Positions 1 through 8,699 of a DNA stretch of 64,000 bases are shown in pieces. Below the pieces are notes generated by a model. The model ran no database searches, was not told the DNA's origin, and was given only the letters and a program-made list of their open reading frames with translations. The DNA lies in NCBI RefSeq assembly GCF_900111895.1, contig NZ_FOKB01000002.1, positions 682,001 to 746,000 on the forward strand, read 5' to 3'. The translations under genes were made by a program, and so were the position numbers. The number at the start of each line of letters is the position of its first letter. Position 1 is the stretch's first letter. The DNA is from Pseudomonas simiae. Its GTDB lineage: Bacteria; Pseudomonadota; Gammaproteobacteria; Pseudomonadales; Pseudomonadaceae.

Positions 1-717
1 ATACACCTCGGCAAACAGCAGTGGGTTGAGCACGTCGTCCGCTGCACCGCTGGCATACAAACGTCCCTGGCGCAGCACGGCAATATGGTCGGCGAAGCGC
101 GCGGCGAGGTTGATGTCGTGCAGCACCACCACGGCAATCAGGTTGTGTTCGCGCACCAAATCGCGCACGCAATCCATGACTTTCAGTTGGTAATTGAGGT
201 CGAGGGCGCTGGTGGGTTCGTCCAGCAGCATCACCTGAGGGCGACGGGCGATGAGTTGGGCGAGGCTAACCAGTTGGCGTTGGCCGCCGGATAGGGTGCT
301 CAGCAACTGATCGGCCAAATGCGCGATGCCAATGCGCTGCAAGGCGTCGAAGGCTTCACGCAGGCAGGCGTCGCTGGGCAACGGGATGCCCTCGACATTC
401 GCCACGCGCAGGGCGGCGATCACACTTTCCATCACGCTGAGGCTCAGTCCCGGTGGCAAGTTTTGCGGCATGTAGGTCACACGCCGCGCGCGCTCGGCGA
501 CGGACATGGCCGACAGGTCGAGGTCACCCAATCGCACAACGCCTTGCATCTTTTCCAGCCCGGCCACGGCACGTAGCAAGGTGGATTTACCCGCGCCGTT
601 GGGGCCGATCAGAGCGGTGAGGCTGCCGTGGGGCAGGGTGGGCAGGCTCAGGTCGTGCACGATCTGGCGGCGCCCGTAACTTACCTGGGCATTGTGTACG
701 CTCAACCCTTGGCTCAT
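1..717 (-). CDS. Iron/siderophore ABC transporter ATP-binding protein (3' end cut by window)
   Basis: Energises import of an iron chelate from the periplasm, working with the adjacent permease. Reading the minus strand from the ATG at 717 gives 239 codons without a stop, so the C-terminus lies outside the window. The translation has Walker A GPNGAGKST (residues 38-46), signature LSGGQ (about 142), Walker B MLLDEPTSALD and the switch histidine in VLHDINLAARFAD. This is the FecE/FepC/HemV class. The start codon overlaps the permease stop (ATGA), which indicates translational coupling. FecE-class proteins are usually about 255 residues, so only a short tail is missing. Substrate is inferred from the upstream TonB receptor. 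Confidence 0.93.
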   Translation of the reverse strand, partial: MSQGLSVHNAQVSYGRRQIVHDLSLPTLPHGSLTALIGPNGAGKSTLLRAVAGLEKMQGVVRLGDLDLSAMSVAERARRVTYMPQNLPPGLSLSVMESVIAALRVANVEGIPLPSDACLREAFDALQRIGIAHLADQLLSTLSGGQRQLVSLAQLIARRPQVMLLDEPTSALDLNYQLKVMDCVRDLVREHNLIAVVVLHDINLAARFADHIAVLRQGRLYASGAADDVLNPLLFAEVY

Positions 718-1772
718 AACTGCCTCCCCCGTTTGAACACCAACACCACGAAAATCGGCACGCCCACCAACGCGGTGACGATGCCCACCGGCACGATCAC
801 GCCGGGCATGATCAGCTTGCTGGCAATCGACGACAGCGCCAGCAGCAACGCGCCGGTCAAGGCGCTGGCCGGTAGCAGGAAGCGTTGATCTTCGCCCACC
901 AGAATCCGCGCGATATGCGGACCCACCAGGCCGATAAAACCGATGGTGCCTACAAAGGCCACGGCGGTGGCCGACAGCAGACTGATGCGCAGCAGTGAGA
1001 AAAACCGCAGGCGCTTCACGTCCACGCCAAAGCTTTGCGCACGGTCCTCGCCCATGCGCAACAGGGTCAGGCGCGGTGCGGCGGCAAAGGAAAACGGCAG
1101 CACTACCGCGACCACCAGCGCCAGGATGCCGAGCTTGTCCCAGTTGGCACGGGTCACACTGCCCAACGTCCAGAACACCAACTGTTGCAACACATCTTCG
1201 GTGGCCACCAGTTGCAGCAGCGCCACCACCGCGTTGCAACTAAACACCAGGGCGATGCCGAACAGCACCAGGCTTTCCACCCCGGCGCCGCGCAAACGCG
1301 ACATGGCTTGCAGCAAAAATACCGACGCCGCCGCGAAGATAAATGCCGAGATGGAAATCGCCGTATTGGCCGAGACCCACAGTGTCGTCACCGGAAACAC
1401 AATCACCAGGGACGCGCCCAAGGCCGCCGCCGACGACACGCCCAAGGTGAACGGGCTGGCCAGCGGGTTGTTCAGGATCGCCTGCATTTCGGCCCCGGCC
1501 AGCGACAGCGCGCAGCCCACCAGCACTGCCATGAGTGCATAGGGCAGGCGCACGTTCCAGATGATCACCTGGTCGGTGGCGCTGAGGTGGGACGGGTGCA
1601 GGATTCCGTCCAGCAAGGCCAGCAGGCCCATGCCCGAGGGGCCGCTGGCAAGGTCCACGAGGATGGCGCTCACCAGCGCCGTACCGAGCAGGCCAAGCAG
1701 CCAGGCGCGCCGCGCCAGCAGACGGCGATAGCCATGGGTGGCGCTGGCGAGGTCGAGGGTTTGAGTGGTCAT
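714..1772 (-). CDS. FecCD-family iron-siderophore ABC transporter permease
   Basis: Inner-membrane permease of 352 residues with about 9-10 hydrophobic segments. It carries family hallmarks: RLPYALMAVLVGCALSLAG, the NNPLASPFTLGVSSAA stretch and the late GFIGLVGPHIAR loop that contacts the ATPase. The frame is open further upstream to 2144, but that extension runs into the binding-protein gene and is hydrophilic. The ATG at 1772 (MTTQTLDL) gives the normal family length. A REP hairpin lies in the 94-bp gap between this gene and the binding-protein gene and may tune expression within the operon. Stop and next start overlap by 4 bp. Confidence 0.92.
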   Translation of the reverse strand: MTTQTLDLASATHGYRRLLARRAWLLGLLGTALVSAILVDLASGPSGMGLLALLDGILHPSHLSATDQVIIWNVRLPYALMAVLVGCALSLAGAEMQAILNNPLASPFTLGVSSAAALGASLVIVFPVTTLWVSANTAISISAFIFAAASVFLLQAMSRLRGAGVESLVLFGIALVFSCNAVVALLQLVATEDVLQQLVFWTLGSVTRANWDKLGILALVVAVVLPFSFAAAPRLTLLRMGEDRAQSFGVDVKRLRFFSLLRISLLSATAVAFVGTIGFIGLVGPHIARILVGEDQRFLLPASALTGALLLALSSIASKLIMPGVIVPVGIVTALVGVPIFVVLVFKRGRQL

Positions 1773-1810
1773 TGAACTCACACAATCTTGAAAGCGAAGA
1801 GGATCCAAAT

Positions 1811-1836
1811 GTGGGAGCTGGCAAGCCTGCTCCCAC
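1811..1836. repeat. Single REP palindrome
   Basis: GTGGGAGC and GCTCCCAC arms flank a 10-nt centre. It is the same family as the paired REPs elsewhere in this window, but present here as one short hairpin between the binding-protein and permease genes. Confidence 0.8.
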
Positions 1837-1866
1837 ACTGACTGCATTCCAATAGGGCGATCAACG

Positions 1867-2982
1867 TTACTTGGGCTTGCTGTCGATCCAATAGGCACCC
1901 TGCAACGGCATCCCCAGGAATTGCGCGTTGATCTGGTCCATGGTCGCCTGCGGATCCAGCTGGGCGAACAGCTCCGGGTGCACCCATTTGGCCAACGATT
2001 CAATCGCCAGCAGGTTGTACGGCGAGTTGTAGAAGTCATGCCACAGGCCGTGGGCATTGCCCTCACGGATTGCACGAAGATTGGCGAATTCGGGACGCGC
2101 CAATACCCGGTCCAGCGCCTCGTGGGCTTCATCTGCGCCGACACCCGCGCCCAAGATCAAGCCGGGCTTGCGGTTGCCGGTGGCTATATACACATCCGGG
2201 TCGGCCTTGAGCGCGTACTCGACGCTGATATCGCCCAGCGCACCCGGCACCACGCCAGCGGCGATATTGCGCCCGCCAACCAGTGCGATCAGTTCGCCCA
2301 TGCCACTCTTGCCGGTGGTATGCCCCGGCGCTTGCCAAATGCCGGCCAGCAGTTCGAGGAACACACTCGGGCGCGGCCCCGCCGGCAAGGTGGCGACCGC
2401 ATCGGTGATCACCTTGATGTGCTGGTCATAGAAACCCAGGAACGCCTTGGCCTGGGCTTCACGCCCCAATGCCTGGCCCAGCGCGGTCATGCTGGTGTGA
2501 GTACCCTGCACCGGGTTGATGCGGAAGTCGACGAACACCACCGGAATGCCCGCCTGGGCCAGCACATCGGCGACCGGACTGTGTTCGGTGGGGCCGTGAC
2601 CGGAAATGCTGAACACTGCCAGGTCAGGTTTCAGCGAGAGGATTTCCTCGGCGCTGACACTTTGTTCCGACGCTTGCCCGATCAGCGGGATGTCTTTCAC
2701 TGCCGGAAATTTCGCCACGTAGGCGTTGTAGGTGTGTTGGTCGAGCAAGCGCAAATCGTTCTGCCAGCCGACGATGCGCTGGAAGGGCGCGTCCTTGTCC
2801 AGCAACGCAAACGCCGAAATCAGCCGGCCTTCACCCAGGACAACGCGCTTTACGGTGTCAGCCACTTCGACCTTGCGGCCCAGCACATCGGTGACTTCAT
2901 GGGCGGCAGCGGTTTCAGCATGGCCCAGGACCAGCGCGGCAAACAGCACGCCGAGCGTGAGCACATTACGGGGTTTCAACAT
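1867..2982 (-). CDS. Periplasmic iron-chelate binding protein of ABC importer
   Basis: 371-residue class III (TroA/FhuD-like fold) substrate-binding protein. An N-terminal signal peptide (about residues 1-28, hydrophobic core LTLGVLFAALVLG, ending ETAAAHE) exports it. There is no lipobox cysteine, so a soluble periplasmic protein is expected. The start is taken at ATG 2982 because residues encoded upstream are not signal-like. It begins 28 bp after piuC and precedes the permease, so it delivers the ferric ligand released by the TonB receptor. The exact ligand (catecholate, its breakdown product or free iron) cannot be read from sequence. Confidence 0.88.
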   Translation of the reverse strand: MLKPRNVLTLGVLFAALVLGHAETAAAHEVTDVLGRKVEVADTVKRVVLGEGRLISAFALLDKDAPFQRIVGWQNDLRLLDQHTYNAYVAKFPAVKDIPLIGQASEQSVSAEEILSLKPDLAVFSISGHGPTEHSPVADVLAQAGIPVVFVDFRINPVQGTHTSMTALGQALGREAQAKAFLGFYDQHIKVITDAVATLPAGPRPSVFLELLAGIWQAPGHTTGKSGMGELIALVGGRNIAAGVVPGALGDISVEYALKADPDVYIATGNRKPGLILGAGVGADEAHEALDRVLARPEFANLRAIREGNAHGLWHDFYNSPYNLLAIESLAKWVHPELFAQLDPQATMDQINAQFLGMPLQGAYWIDSKPK

Positions 2983-3010
2983 GGCAGGGACTCCAGGTGA
3001 AGGCGGCGCA

Positions 3011-3691
3011 TCAGCCATCGCTCCAGCGCCGCAACAGGTTGTGGTAAGCGCCGCTCAGTTGCAGCAGCGCGTGGTGATCGGCGTCTTGGGCGGTGAGGGT
3101 CTGGATCGCCACGTCCATGTCCAATAGCAACTGGCGCTGGCTGTCTTCGCGCACCAGGCTTTCGATCCAGAAAAAACTGGCGATGCGCTCACCGCGCGTC
3201 ACTGGGTTGATCTTGTGCAGGCTGCTGCCGGGGTAGATCAGCAAATGGCCGGCGGGCAGCTTCACAGCGTGTTCGCCGAAGGTGTCGCGGATCACCAATT
3301 CACCGCCGTCGTAGCTGGCCGGGTCGGCCAGGAACAGCGTGGCGGAGATGTCGGTGCGCACCCGCTCGCGCACGCCCTTGATGCCGCGAATGGCGTTGTC
3401 GATATGCCAGTCGAACCCTTCACCACCGCTGTAGCGGTTGAACAGCGGCGGGTAGATGCGCTTGGGCAAGGCGGCGGACATAAACAGCGCGTTGTCCGAC
3501 AGCCGCGCCAGAATCTGCTCACCGATGCGATGGGCCACTGGCGAATCCTCCGACAACTGCCGGTTATTTTTCGCCATGGCCGAGCGCTGTCCGGCGGTCA
3601 CCTTGCCGTCAACCCAGGGCTGATCGAGCAAGGTGGCCACGGTGGCGTCGACTTCGCTGACACTGAACAGCGCCGGGATTTCGATCAGCAC
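3011..3691 (-). CDS. piuC: PKHD-type Fe(II)/2-oxoglutarate-dependent dioxygenase PiuC
   Basis: 226-residue hydroxylase of the PiuC/YbiX family, usually paired with catecholate siderophore receptors (PiuA/Fiu). It has the iron-binding facial triad His96-x-Asp98 (FDWHID) and His159 (SSLHK), and Arg169 for 2-oxoglutarate. The start is GTG at 3691, three bases after the receptor stop, so the two genes are surely cotranscribed. The oxidised substrate is unknown; a role in iron acquisition is inferred from context. Length matches the family. Confidence 0.93.
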   Translation of the reverse strand: MLIEIPALFSVSEVDATVATLLDQPWVDGKVTAGQRSAMAKNNRQLSEDSPVAHRIGEQILARLSDNALFMSAALPKRIYPPLFNRYSGGEGFDWHIDNAIRGIKGVRERVRTDISATLFLADPASYDGGELVIRDTFGEHAVKLPAGHLLIYPGSSLHKINPVTRGERIASFFWIESLVREDSQRQLLLDMDVAIQTLTAQDADHHALLQLSGAYHNLLRRWSDG

Positions 3692-3694
3692 GGT

Positions 3695-6076
3695 TCAGAA
3701 CTCATAGTCGACGCTGGCGGTGAGGGTGCGCCCGGCACCTGGGATGCCGTAGAGCTGGAAGCCGTCGAGGGAGGCGCCGACCTGGCTGTAGTAGAACTTG
3801 TTGAACACGTTGTTGAGGTTGAGGTTGACCGTGGTGTCCTTGTTCACTTTGTATTGCGCGGCCAGGTTGCTCAGCCAGTAGCCGGGGGCTTTTTCGTGGT
3901 CGCGGGTGTAGATCGCGTACACGCCGGACGGGCCGTTGGCGTAACTGCTGTTGTTGTTCAAGCCGCCGACGTATTTGTTGTCGGTGTAACGGCGGCGGCC
4001 CACGTATTGCTCGCCGTAGCTGAGGCTCAGGGCATCGGTGACGGCGTAGGTGGTCCACAGATTGGCGGTCAGGTCGGGCACGTTCTTGGCTTCGGCGCCC
4101 TTGTTGATGCCTTTGGTCTGCGTGCTTTTGAGTGCCGAGAAACCACTGTAGGCGGTCCAGCGCGGGGTGATATTGCCTTGCAGGCCCAGTTCGATGCCGT
4201 CGACCCGTTTGGCGGGTAGGGCGCGTACCGGGGCGGATTCGCCGTCCTGGTATTCCCAGGCATTGTCCAGTTCGGTGCGGAAGATCGCTGCTGTGACGTT
4301 GAGCATATCGTGGGCAATGTCCCACTTGGTGCCCAATTCATAGGTCTTGGACTTGGCCGGGCTGTAGTTGCGGGTGCTCGCCGTGCCGTAGATCTGGTTA
4401 TTGGTCGACGCACCCAACGCGGACGGCTGCGCCGCTTCGCTGTAGGACACATAGAGGCTGCCGTGGGGCAACGGCTTGAACACCGCGCCAACCCGACCGC
4501 TGACGGCACCGTCGGTGCTGCTGATGCTGGCTTGACCGCGTTGGCTGGTCTGGGCACGCCAGTTGTCGTAGCGCAGCGACCCGAGCACTTGCCACTGATC
4601 GTTGAGGGTGATGGTGTCGCCCAGGTAGATCCCGGCGTTGTCGATCACTGAGCGCGGGTCGCCTTCGCCTTTGGTCACGTAGGTGCTGGCGAAGCTGTGG
4701 TTGGGGGCGTTCATGTCGAACAACATGTCGCCGGCCGGCACTTTGGCGCTGCGTTTCAGGCCGCCGTAAGTCTCGTGATAGAACGCCAAGCCGCTGACCA
4801 CGGCGTGTTGCAGGCTGCCGGTGGTGAGGTTGAAATTGAAGTCGGTCTGGTTGTCGAGGATGGTGTAGCGCTTGGACAAGCCGAAATCGCTGCCGCGCAG
4901 GATGCCGTAGGCGGTATTGCTGTTGTTCACGTAGTCGGAGTAGGCATTCACCGTGCTGCCCGGCACTTGGCTGATCGGTCCTACACCGGTGTAGCCCAAG
5001 GTCGCACAACGGGGGCCGGTGCAGGTCTTCTGGCCGTTGGCGTTGGCGGCGAAGAAGCGCGCCGGGGAGAGCACGGCAAAATTGTCGCTGCGTTCCCAAC
5101 GCGTCTGGTTGCGCAGGTTGGCGTCATTCCAGTCGAAGTCATGCTCGAAGCGCGCCGTGAGCGAAGTGGTTTTGTTCTCTTGGGTGTAGAGGCTCGAGTC
5201 GCCGTACCCGTTGGAGCGCTTCACGCCGGGCATGCGATCGCCATTCGTCCCACGCTGGATCGGCACGCCGCCGTCCGGCGTATTGGTGTCTTTCTGGTAG
5301 AAGGTGTCGACGAAAAAGCGCGTGTCGGTGCCCAGGCCGAAGCCGAACGAGGTGGCAATGCCCCAGCGGTCGTAGTCCACGTCGTCACGTTCGGCCACTT
5401 GGTTGTAGTGCTTCATCAGGTTGATACGTAGGGCAGTGGTGTCGTTGATCTGTTTATTCAGGTCAGCGGTGAGGCGGCGGTAGGCATCGGTGCCGATACC
5501 GGCCGAGACGCGGTTGGCATCGCCCAGGTGCGCTTCTTTACTCACCAGGTTGACGCTGCCCCCCACGGCGGACACGCCGGATTCGATGGAGCCAGTGCCC
5601 TTGAACACTTCCGCCTGTTGCAGGTTGAAGGTGTCGGTGCGCGTGGACATGCCCGCATCGCGCACGCCATCGACGGTCAGGCTTTGTTCGGAAGAAAACC
5701 CGCGAATCGAAAACAGGTCGCCCCACCCCAGGTTGCCTTCGCCGGACATGAAGGTAATCCCCGGCACGTTGCGCAACACTTCCTGCAAGGTCTGCGCATT
5801 CTGCTCCTTGAGCACCTGCTGCGGCACGATGGTCACGCTTTGCGGGGCGTCCAGCAGCGGTTGGCTGATTTTTGCCGAGGTCACCCGGTCTACTTTGAAC
5901 GTGGAAGTGGCTTCACCATCGACCTTGATTTCCGGCAGGCTCAGCACCGAATCGTTGGACTTGGCCGCTGGCGCGCCAGCCAAGGCGATCGGGACGACGC
6001 CGCCGGCAGCCAGTAGGCCGAACATCGGTGCCAGGGTGGTGTGCAGCGTTTGGCTGCGAGAGGTGGGCGATGACAT
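3695..6076 (-). CDS. TonB-dependent catecholate siderophore receptor (PiuA/Fiu type)
   Basis: 793-residue outer-membrane receptor. It has an N-terminal signal segment, a plug domain (DAPQSVTIVPQQVL, then SIRGFSSEQSLTVDGVRD) and a 22-strand barrel ending in DYEF, the terminal aromatic needed for barrel insertion. A Cys pair in an extracellular loop (KTCTGPRCATLG) is typical of Fiu/PiuA relatives. The start is ATG 6076 after GGAAG; an in-frame TTG two codons earlier is less likely. It is first in an operon with piuC and an ABC importer and is divergent from a two-component system. A Fur-box-like site lies just upstream. Immediate coupling to piuC supports the Fiu/PiuA assignment; ligand identity is inferred. 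Confidence 0.93.
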   Translation of the reverse strand: MSSPTSRSQTLHTTLAPMFGLLAAGGVVPIALAGAPAAKSNDSVLSLPEIKVDGEATSTFKVDRVTSAKISQPLLDAPQSVTIVPQQVLKEQNAQTLQEVLRNVPGITFMSGEGNLGWGDLFSIRGFSSEQSLTVDGVRDAGMSTRTDTFNLQQAEVFKGTGSIESGVSAVGGSVNLVSKEAHLGDANRVSAGIGTDAYRRLTADLNKQINDTTALRINLMKHYNQVAERDDVDYDRWGIATSFGFGLGTDTRFFVDTFYQKDTNTPDGGVPIQRGTNGDRMPGVKRSNGYGDSSLYTQENKTTSLTARFEHDFDWNDANLRNQTRWERSDNFAVLSPARFFAANANGQKTCTGPRCATLGYTGVGPISQVPGSTVNAYSDYVNNSNTAYGILRGSDFGLSKRYTILDNQTDFNFNLTTGSLQHAVVSGLAFYHETYGGLKRSAKVPAGDMLFDMNAPNHSFASTYVTKGEGDPRSVIDNAGIYLGDTITLNDQWQVLGSLRYDNWRAQTSQRGQASISSTDGAVSGRVGAVFKPLPHGSLYVSYSEAAQPSALGASTNNQIYGTASTRNYSPAKSKTYELGTKWDIAHDMLNVTAAIFRTELDNAWEYQDGESAPVRALPAKRVDGIELGLQGNITPRWTAYSGFSALKSTQTKGINKGAEAKNVPDLTANLWTTYAVTDALSLSYGEQYVGRRRYTDNKYVGGLNNNSSYANGPSGVYAIYTRDHEKAPGYWLSNLAAQYKVNKDTTVNLNLNNVFNKFYYSQVGASLDGFQLYGIPGAGRTLTASVDYEF

Positions 6077-6094
6077 GGGCAACTTCCGAGTCTA

Positions 6095-6114
6095 AATTAC
6101 AATTACTCTCATTT
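6095..6114 (-). promoter_or_regulatory. Fur-box-like operator upstream of siderophore receptor
   Basis: Read on the minus strand this is AAATGAGAGTAATTGTAATT, a partial match to the Pseudomonas Fur box (GATAATGATAATCATTATC type, three GATAAT-like hexamers). It sits 19 bp ahead of the receptor start codon, where iron-dependent repression is expected. No other site was scored. Confidence 0.5.
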
Positions 6115-6193
6115 AGGTTCGGTAGTCTAAAGAGCGTTTTCCCCTGCCATGCCCCGGGTTTGTATCGCTGATGCGTGATTATGGTTTCCTACA

Positions 6194-6213
6194 ACATTCC
6201 ATTACATTTGCCT
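6194..6213 (+). promoter_or_regulatory. Possible response-regulator direct repeat
   Basis: ACATTCCATT followed by ACATTTGCCT places two ACATT boxes exactly 10 bp apart, 62 bp before the response-regulator start. OmpR-family regulators bind tandem repeats with about one helical turn of spacing, so autoregulation or control of the divergent receptor is possible. Weak evidence. Confidence 0.25.
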
Positions 6214-6274
6214 GCACGGCTGGCTGAACTTTCGGCTATTTGCTGCGTTTCATTGTTTTTTGGATTGACTGCCC

Positions 6275-6985
6275 ATGGCCAAGCAAGACCACCTGCTGAT
6301 CGTTGATGACGATCCGCAAATCCGCCAGTTGCTCTGCGACTACCTGAGCGACGCCGGCTTCCAGGTCTCCACTGCGGCCGACGGCAAGGAAATGCGCCGC
6401 CGCCTGGCGCTGAATGTCATCGACCTGATCGTTCTCGACCTGATGCTGCCCGGTGAAGACGGCCTGAGCCTGTGCCGCGAACTGCGGGTGAACTCAAACA
6501 CGCCGGTGGTGATGCTCACGGCAAAAGGCTCGTTGATCGACCGCATCGTCGGCCTGGAAATCGGCGCCGACGATTACCTGCCCAAACCGTTCGACCCGCG
6601 CGAACTGCTGGTGCGGATCAAGGTGGTGTTGCGCCGGGTGCAGAGCTTTCCCGACCGTGCGCGCCTGGATGAAGCGCCGAGCATCCGTTTCGCAGGCTGG
6701 CAGCTCGACACGCGGGCGCGGCAGTTACTGTCGCCGGAGGGGGTGGTGGTCAGCCTGGGCAACTCCGATTACCGCGTGTTGCGCCTGCTGTTGCAGCACC
6801 CCAATCGCCCGTTGAGCCGCGACTTCCTGCTCAATCACGTGTTCGACAAGGACAGCACGCCGTTCGACCGTTCCATCGATGTGTGCGTCAGCCGTCTGCG
6901 CTCGCAACTGCCGGCCAATGTGATCAAGACTGTGCGCAACGAAGGCTACATGCTCACCGCCGACGACGTTGTGCTGGAATCGTGA
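6275..6985 (+). CDS. OmpR/PhoB-family response regulator
   Basis: 236-residue cytoplasmic regulator. The receiver domain (1-120) has acidic pocket Asp11-Asp12, phosphoacceptor Asp55 (VLDLMLP), and the Thr/Lys switch residues in VVMLTAKG and DDYLPKPFDP. A winged-helix Trans_Reg_C domain (about 135-230, ending TVRNEGYML) binds DNA. Its stop overlaps the kinase GTG start by 4 bp, so the pair is translationally coupled. Divergence from the siderophore operon suggests that it controls or senses iron-chelate uptake, as PirRS does for pirA, but the link is positional only. Confidence 0.93.
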   Translation: MAKQDHLLIVDDDPQIRQLLCDYLSDAGFQVSTAADGKEMRRRLALNVIDLIVLDLMLPGEDGLSLCRELRVNSNTPVVMLTAKGSLIDRIVGLEIGADDYLPKPFDPRELLVRIKVVLRRVQSFPDRARLDEAPSIRFAGWQLDTRARQLLSPEGVVVSLGNSDYRVLRLLLQHPNRPLSRDFLLNHVFDKDSTPFDRSIDVCVSRLRSQLPANVIKTVRNEGYMLTADDVVLES

Positions 6986-8367
6986 GACTGCTGCCGCGTT
7001 CGCTGTTCGGGCGGTTGGTGCTGATTTTGGTCAGCGGCATGCTCGCGGCGCAGGCGCTGACCAGCAGCATCTGGTACGACCGGCGCCACGGGCAGGTGCT
7101 GGAAATCCCTGCGCGCTTGATCGCCACGCGCTTGGCGGACGTGGTGCGGCTGGTGCACGGCGACCCGCAACAGGCGGACCTGCTGATCAAGATGCTCGAC
7201 ACGCCGACCTTCCGCCTGACCCTCAGCGACCAGGCCAGTAATACGCCTAGCACGCTTCACGACAGCGACCGGCCCACCGAACGGTTGATCAAGAAGGTAT
7301 TGTCGGAAAAAACCGGTTACGCCCAGACGCTGATCCTGTTGCGCCTGTCGCTGGTGGATGCCGAAGGGCAAACCGCCGGGCTGTCGACCCTGCTGGGTTC
7401 AAAACCGGTGGTGGGGCAGTTTCTGATCGACCTGCGCCTGCCCGACGGCCGCTGGTTGCAGGTGGATGCCAGCGAAGAACAGGGCTGGACCAGCACCTCA
7501 CCGCTGGACCTGTTGTTCGATTACGTTATGCGCATTTATTTGCTGCGGGTACTGGTATTGGTGCTGATCGCTCTGGTGGCGGTGCGCCTGGCGATCCGCC
7601 CGCTCAACGCGTTGGCCAAGGCGGCCGAAGCCCTGGGCAGGGATATCCAGCGTCCGCCGTTGTCGGTGGATGGCCCTACCGAAGTGCGCCGTGCCGCCCA
7701 GGCCTTCAATGCCATGCAGCAGCGGCTGATCGCCAACATCGCCGAGCGCACGCGGTTTCTTGCGGCTATTTCCCACGACCTGCGTTCACCGATCACACGC
7801 CTGCGCCTGCGCACCGAGATGCTTGAGGACAACCGCACCAAGGAACGTTTTCGCAGTGACTTGGAGGAAATGGAACAGATGGTGGCCAGTACGCTGGATT
7901 TTGTCAGCAGCGGTGAAATCAACGAGGCACGGCAGAACATCGACATCAATGCCTTGCTGCAAAGCTTGCAGGCGGATCTGCAGGATGTGGGCGAGAACGT
8001 GGTGATCGAAGGCCGCGCAAAACACCCACTGCCGGGGTACGCCCGCAGCCTCAAGCGGTGTGTGCAGAACCTGCTGGAGAACGCGGTGCGTTATGGCCGC
8101 GATGTGACGGTGCGGGTCGAGGACCAGGCGGATAGCTTGACGATCATTATCAGCGACCGAGGGCCGGGGATTCCCCAGGCACAGCTGGAGCAGGTGATGG
8201 AGCCGTTTTATCGGGTAGAAGGCTCACGCAATGCCGAGACCGGCGGGTATGGGCTGGGTTTGAGCATCGCTCACACCATCGCCAAGGCGCATGACGGGCG
8301 GTTGAGCTTGCGTAATCGGGAAGGTGGGGGCCTTGAGGCGGAGCTGCGATTCCAAAGCAAATCCTGA
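6982..8367 (+). CDS. EnvZ-like membrane sensor histidine kinase
   Basis: 461-residue partner of the preceding regulator. Segments: TM1 (about 8-28), periplasmic sensor loop (29-180), TM2 (about 183-203), HAMP linker, HisKA with phospho-His265 (ISHDLRSPITRL), and HATPase_c with N box NLLENAVRYG, G1 DRGPGIP and G2 GGYGLGLSIAH. The GTG at 6982 is chosen because it overlaps the regulator stop (GTGA) and the protein then begins RLLPRSLFGRLVL, a normal N-terminal anchor. An upstream in-frame extension would overlap the regulator by 100 bp. The loop has no recognisable ligand domain. Confidence 0.92.
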   Translation: MRLLPRSLFGRLVLILVSGMLAAQALTSSIWYDRRHGQVLEIPARLIATRLADVVRLVHGDPQQADLLIKMLDTPTFRLTLSDQASNTPSTLHDSDRPTERLIKKVLSEKTGYAQTLILLRLSLVDAEGQTAGLSTLLGSKPVVGQFLIDLRLPDGRWLQVDASEEQGWTSTSPLDLLFDYVMRIYLLRVLVLVLIALVAVRLAIRPLNALAKAAEALGRDIQRPPLSVDGPTEVRRAAQAFNAMQQRLIANIAERTRFLAAISHDLRSPITRLRLRTEMLEDNRTKERFRSDLEEMEQMVASTLDFVSSGEINEARQNIDINALLQSLQADLQDVGENVVIEGRAKHPLPGYARSLKRCVQNLLENAVRYGRDVTVRVEDQADSLTIIISDRGPGIPQAQLEQVMEPFYRVEGSRNAETGGYGLGLSIAHTIAKAHDGRLSLRNREGGGLEAELRFQSKS

Positions 8368-8387
8368 ATGTGAAGTGCAATCTAAAT

Positions 8388-8475
8388 GTGGGAGCGGGCT
8401 TGCTCGCGAAAGCGGACTTTCAGTCGATGCATCAGGTGACTGACACACCGAATTCGCGAGCAAGCCCGCTCCCAC
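8388..8475. repeat. REPIN (inverted pair of REP sequences)
   Basis: A 23-bp REP beginning GTGGGAGCGGGCTTGC (8388-8410) is followed by its exact reverse complement at 8453-8475, with a 42-bp spacer. Located between convergent genes. Confidence 0.9.
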
Positions 8476-8498
8476 ACAAGCCCGCTCACATTTGGGCC

Positions 8499-8699
8499 TT
8501 ACGCCCCGTGGCACTTCTTGAATTTCTTCTCGCTGCCGCACGGGCAAGGATCATTGCGACCCACGTCCTTCAAGGCGTTGCGCACGGGCTCCTGGTGAGC
8601 ATGGCCGCAGTTCGGGCCGTGGACATGGCCGTGGTCGTGATCATGGTGATCGTGATCGTGGTTGCAGTCAGGACCATGGACATGGGGTTGCTGAGTCAT
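8499..8699 (-). CDS. His-rich small protein with C-terminal SEC-C zinc motif
   Basis: 66 residues. The first ~35 are extraordinarily His/Asp-rich ([19 protein letters not shown] and a second HGPNCGHAH), followed by a SEC-C module [17 protein letters not shown] (CxC...C-H zinc ligands, as at the SecA C-terminus). The start ATG overlaps the stop of the LEA2 lipoprotein gene (ATGA), so it is the last gene of that unit. The SEC-C motif predicts zinc binding. The His tract suggests extra capacity for Zn, Ni or Cu; that is inference. Function in the family is unestablished. Confidence 0.88.
   Translation of the reverse strand: MTQQPHVHGPDCNHDHDHHDHDHGHVHGPNCGHAHQEPVRNALKDVGRNDPCPCGSEKKFKKCHGA

Noticed and set aside
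8388..8475. Possible CRISPR or attachment-site repeats at the GTGGGAGC elements
   Set aside because: They occur as single inverted pairs scattered over the window, not as regularly spaced direct repeats; they fit REPINs.
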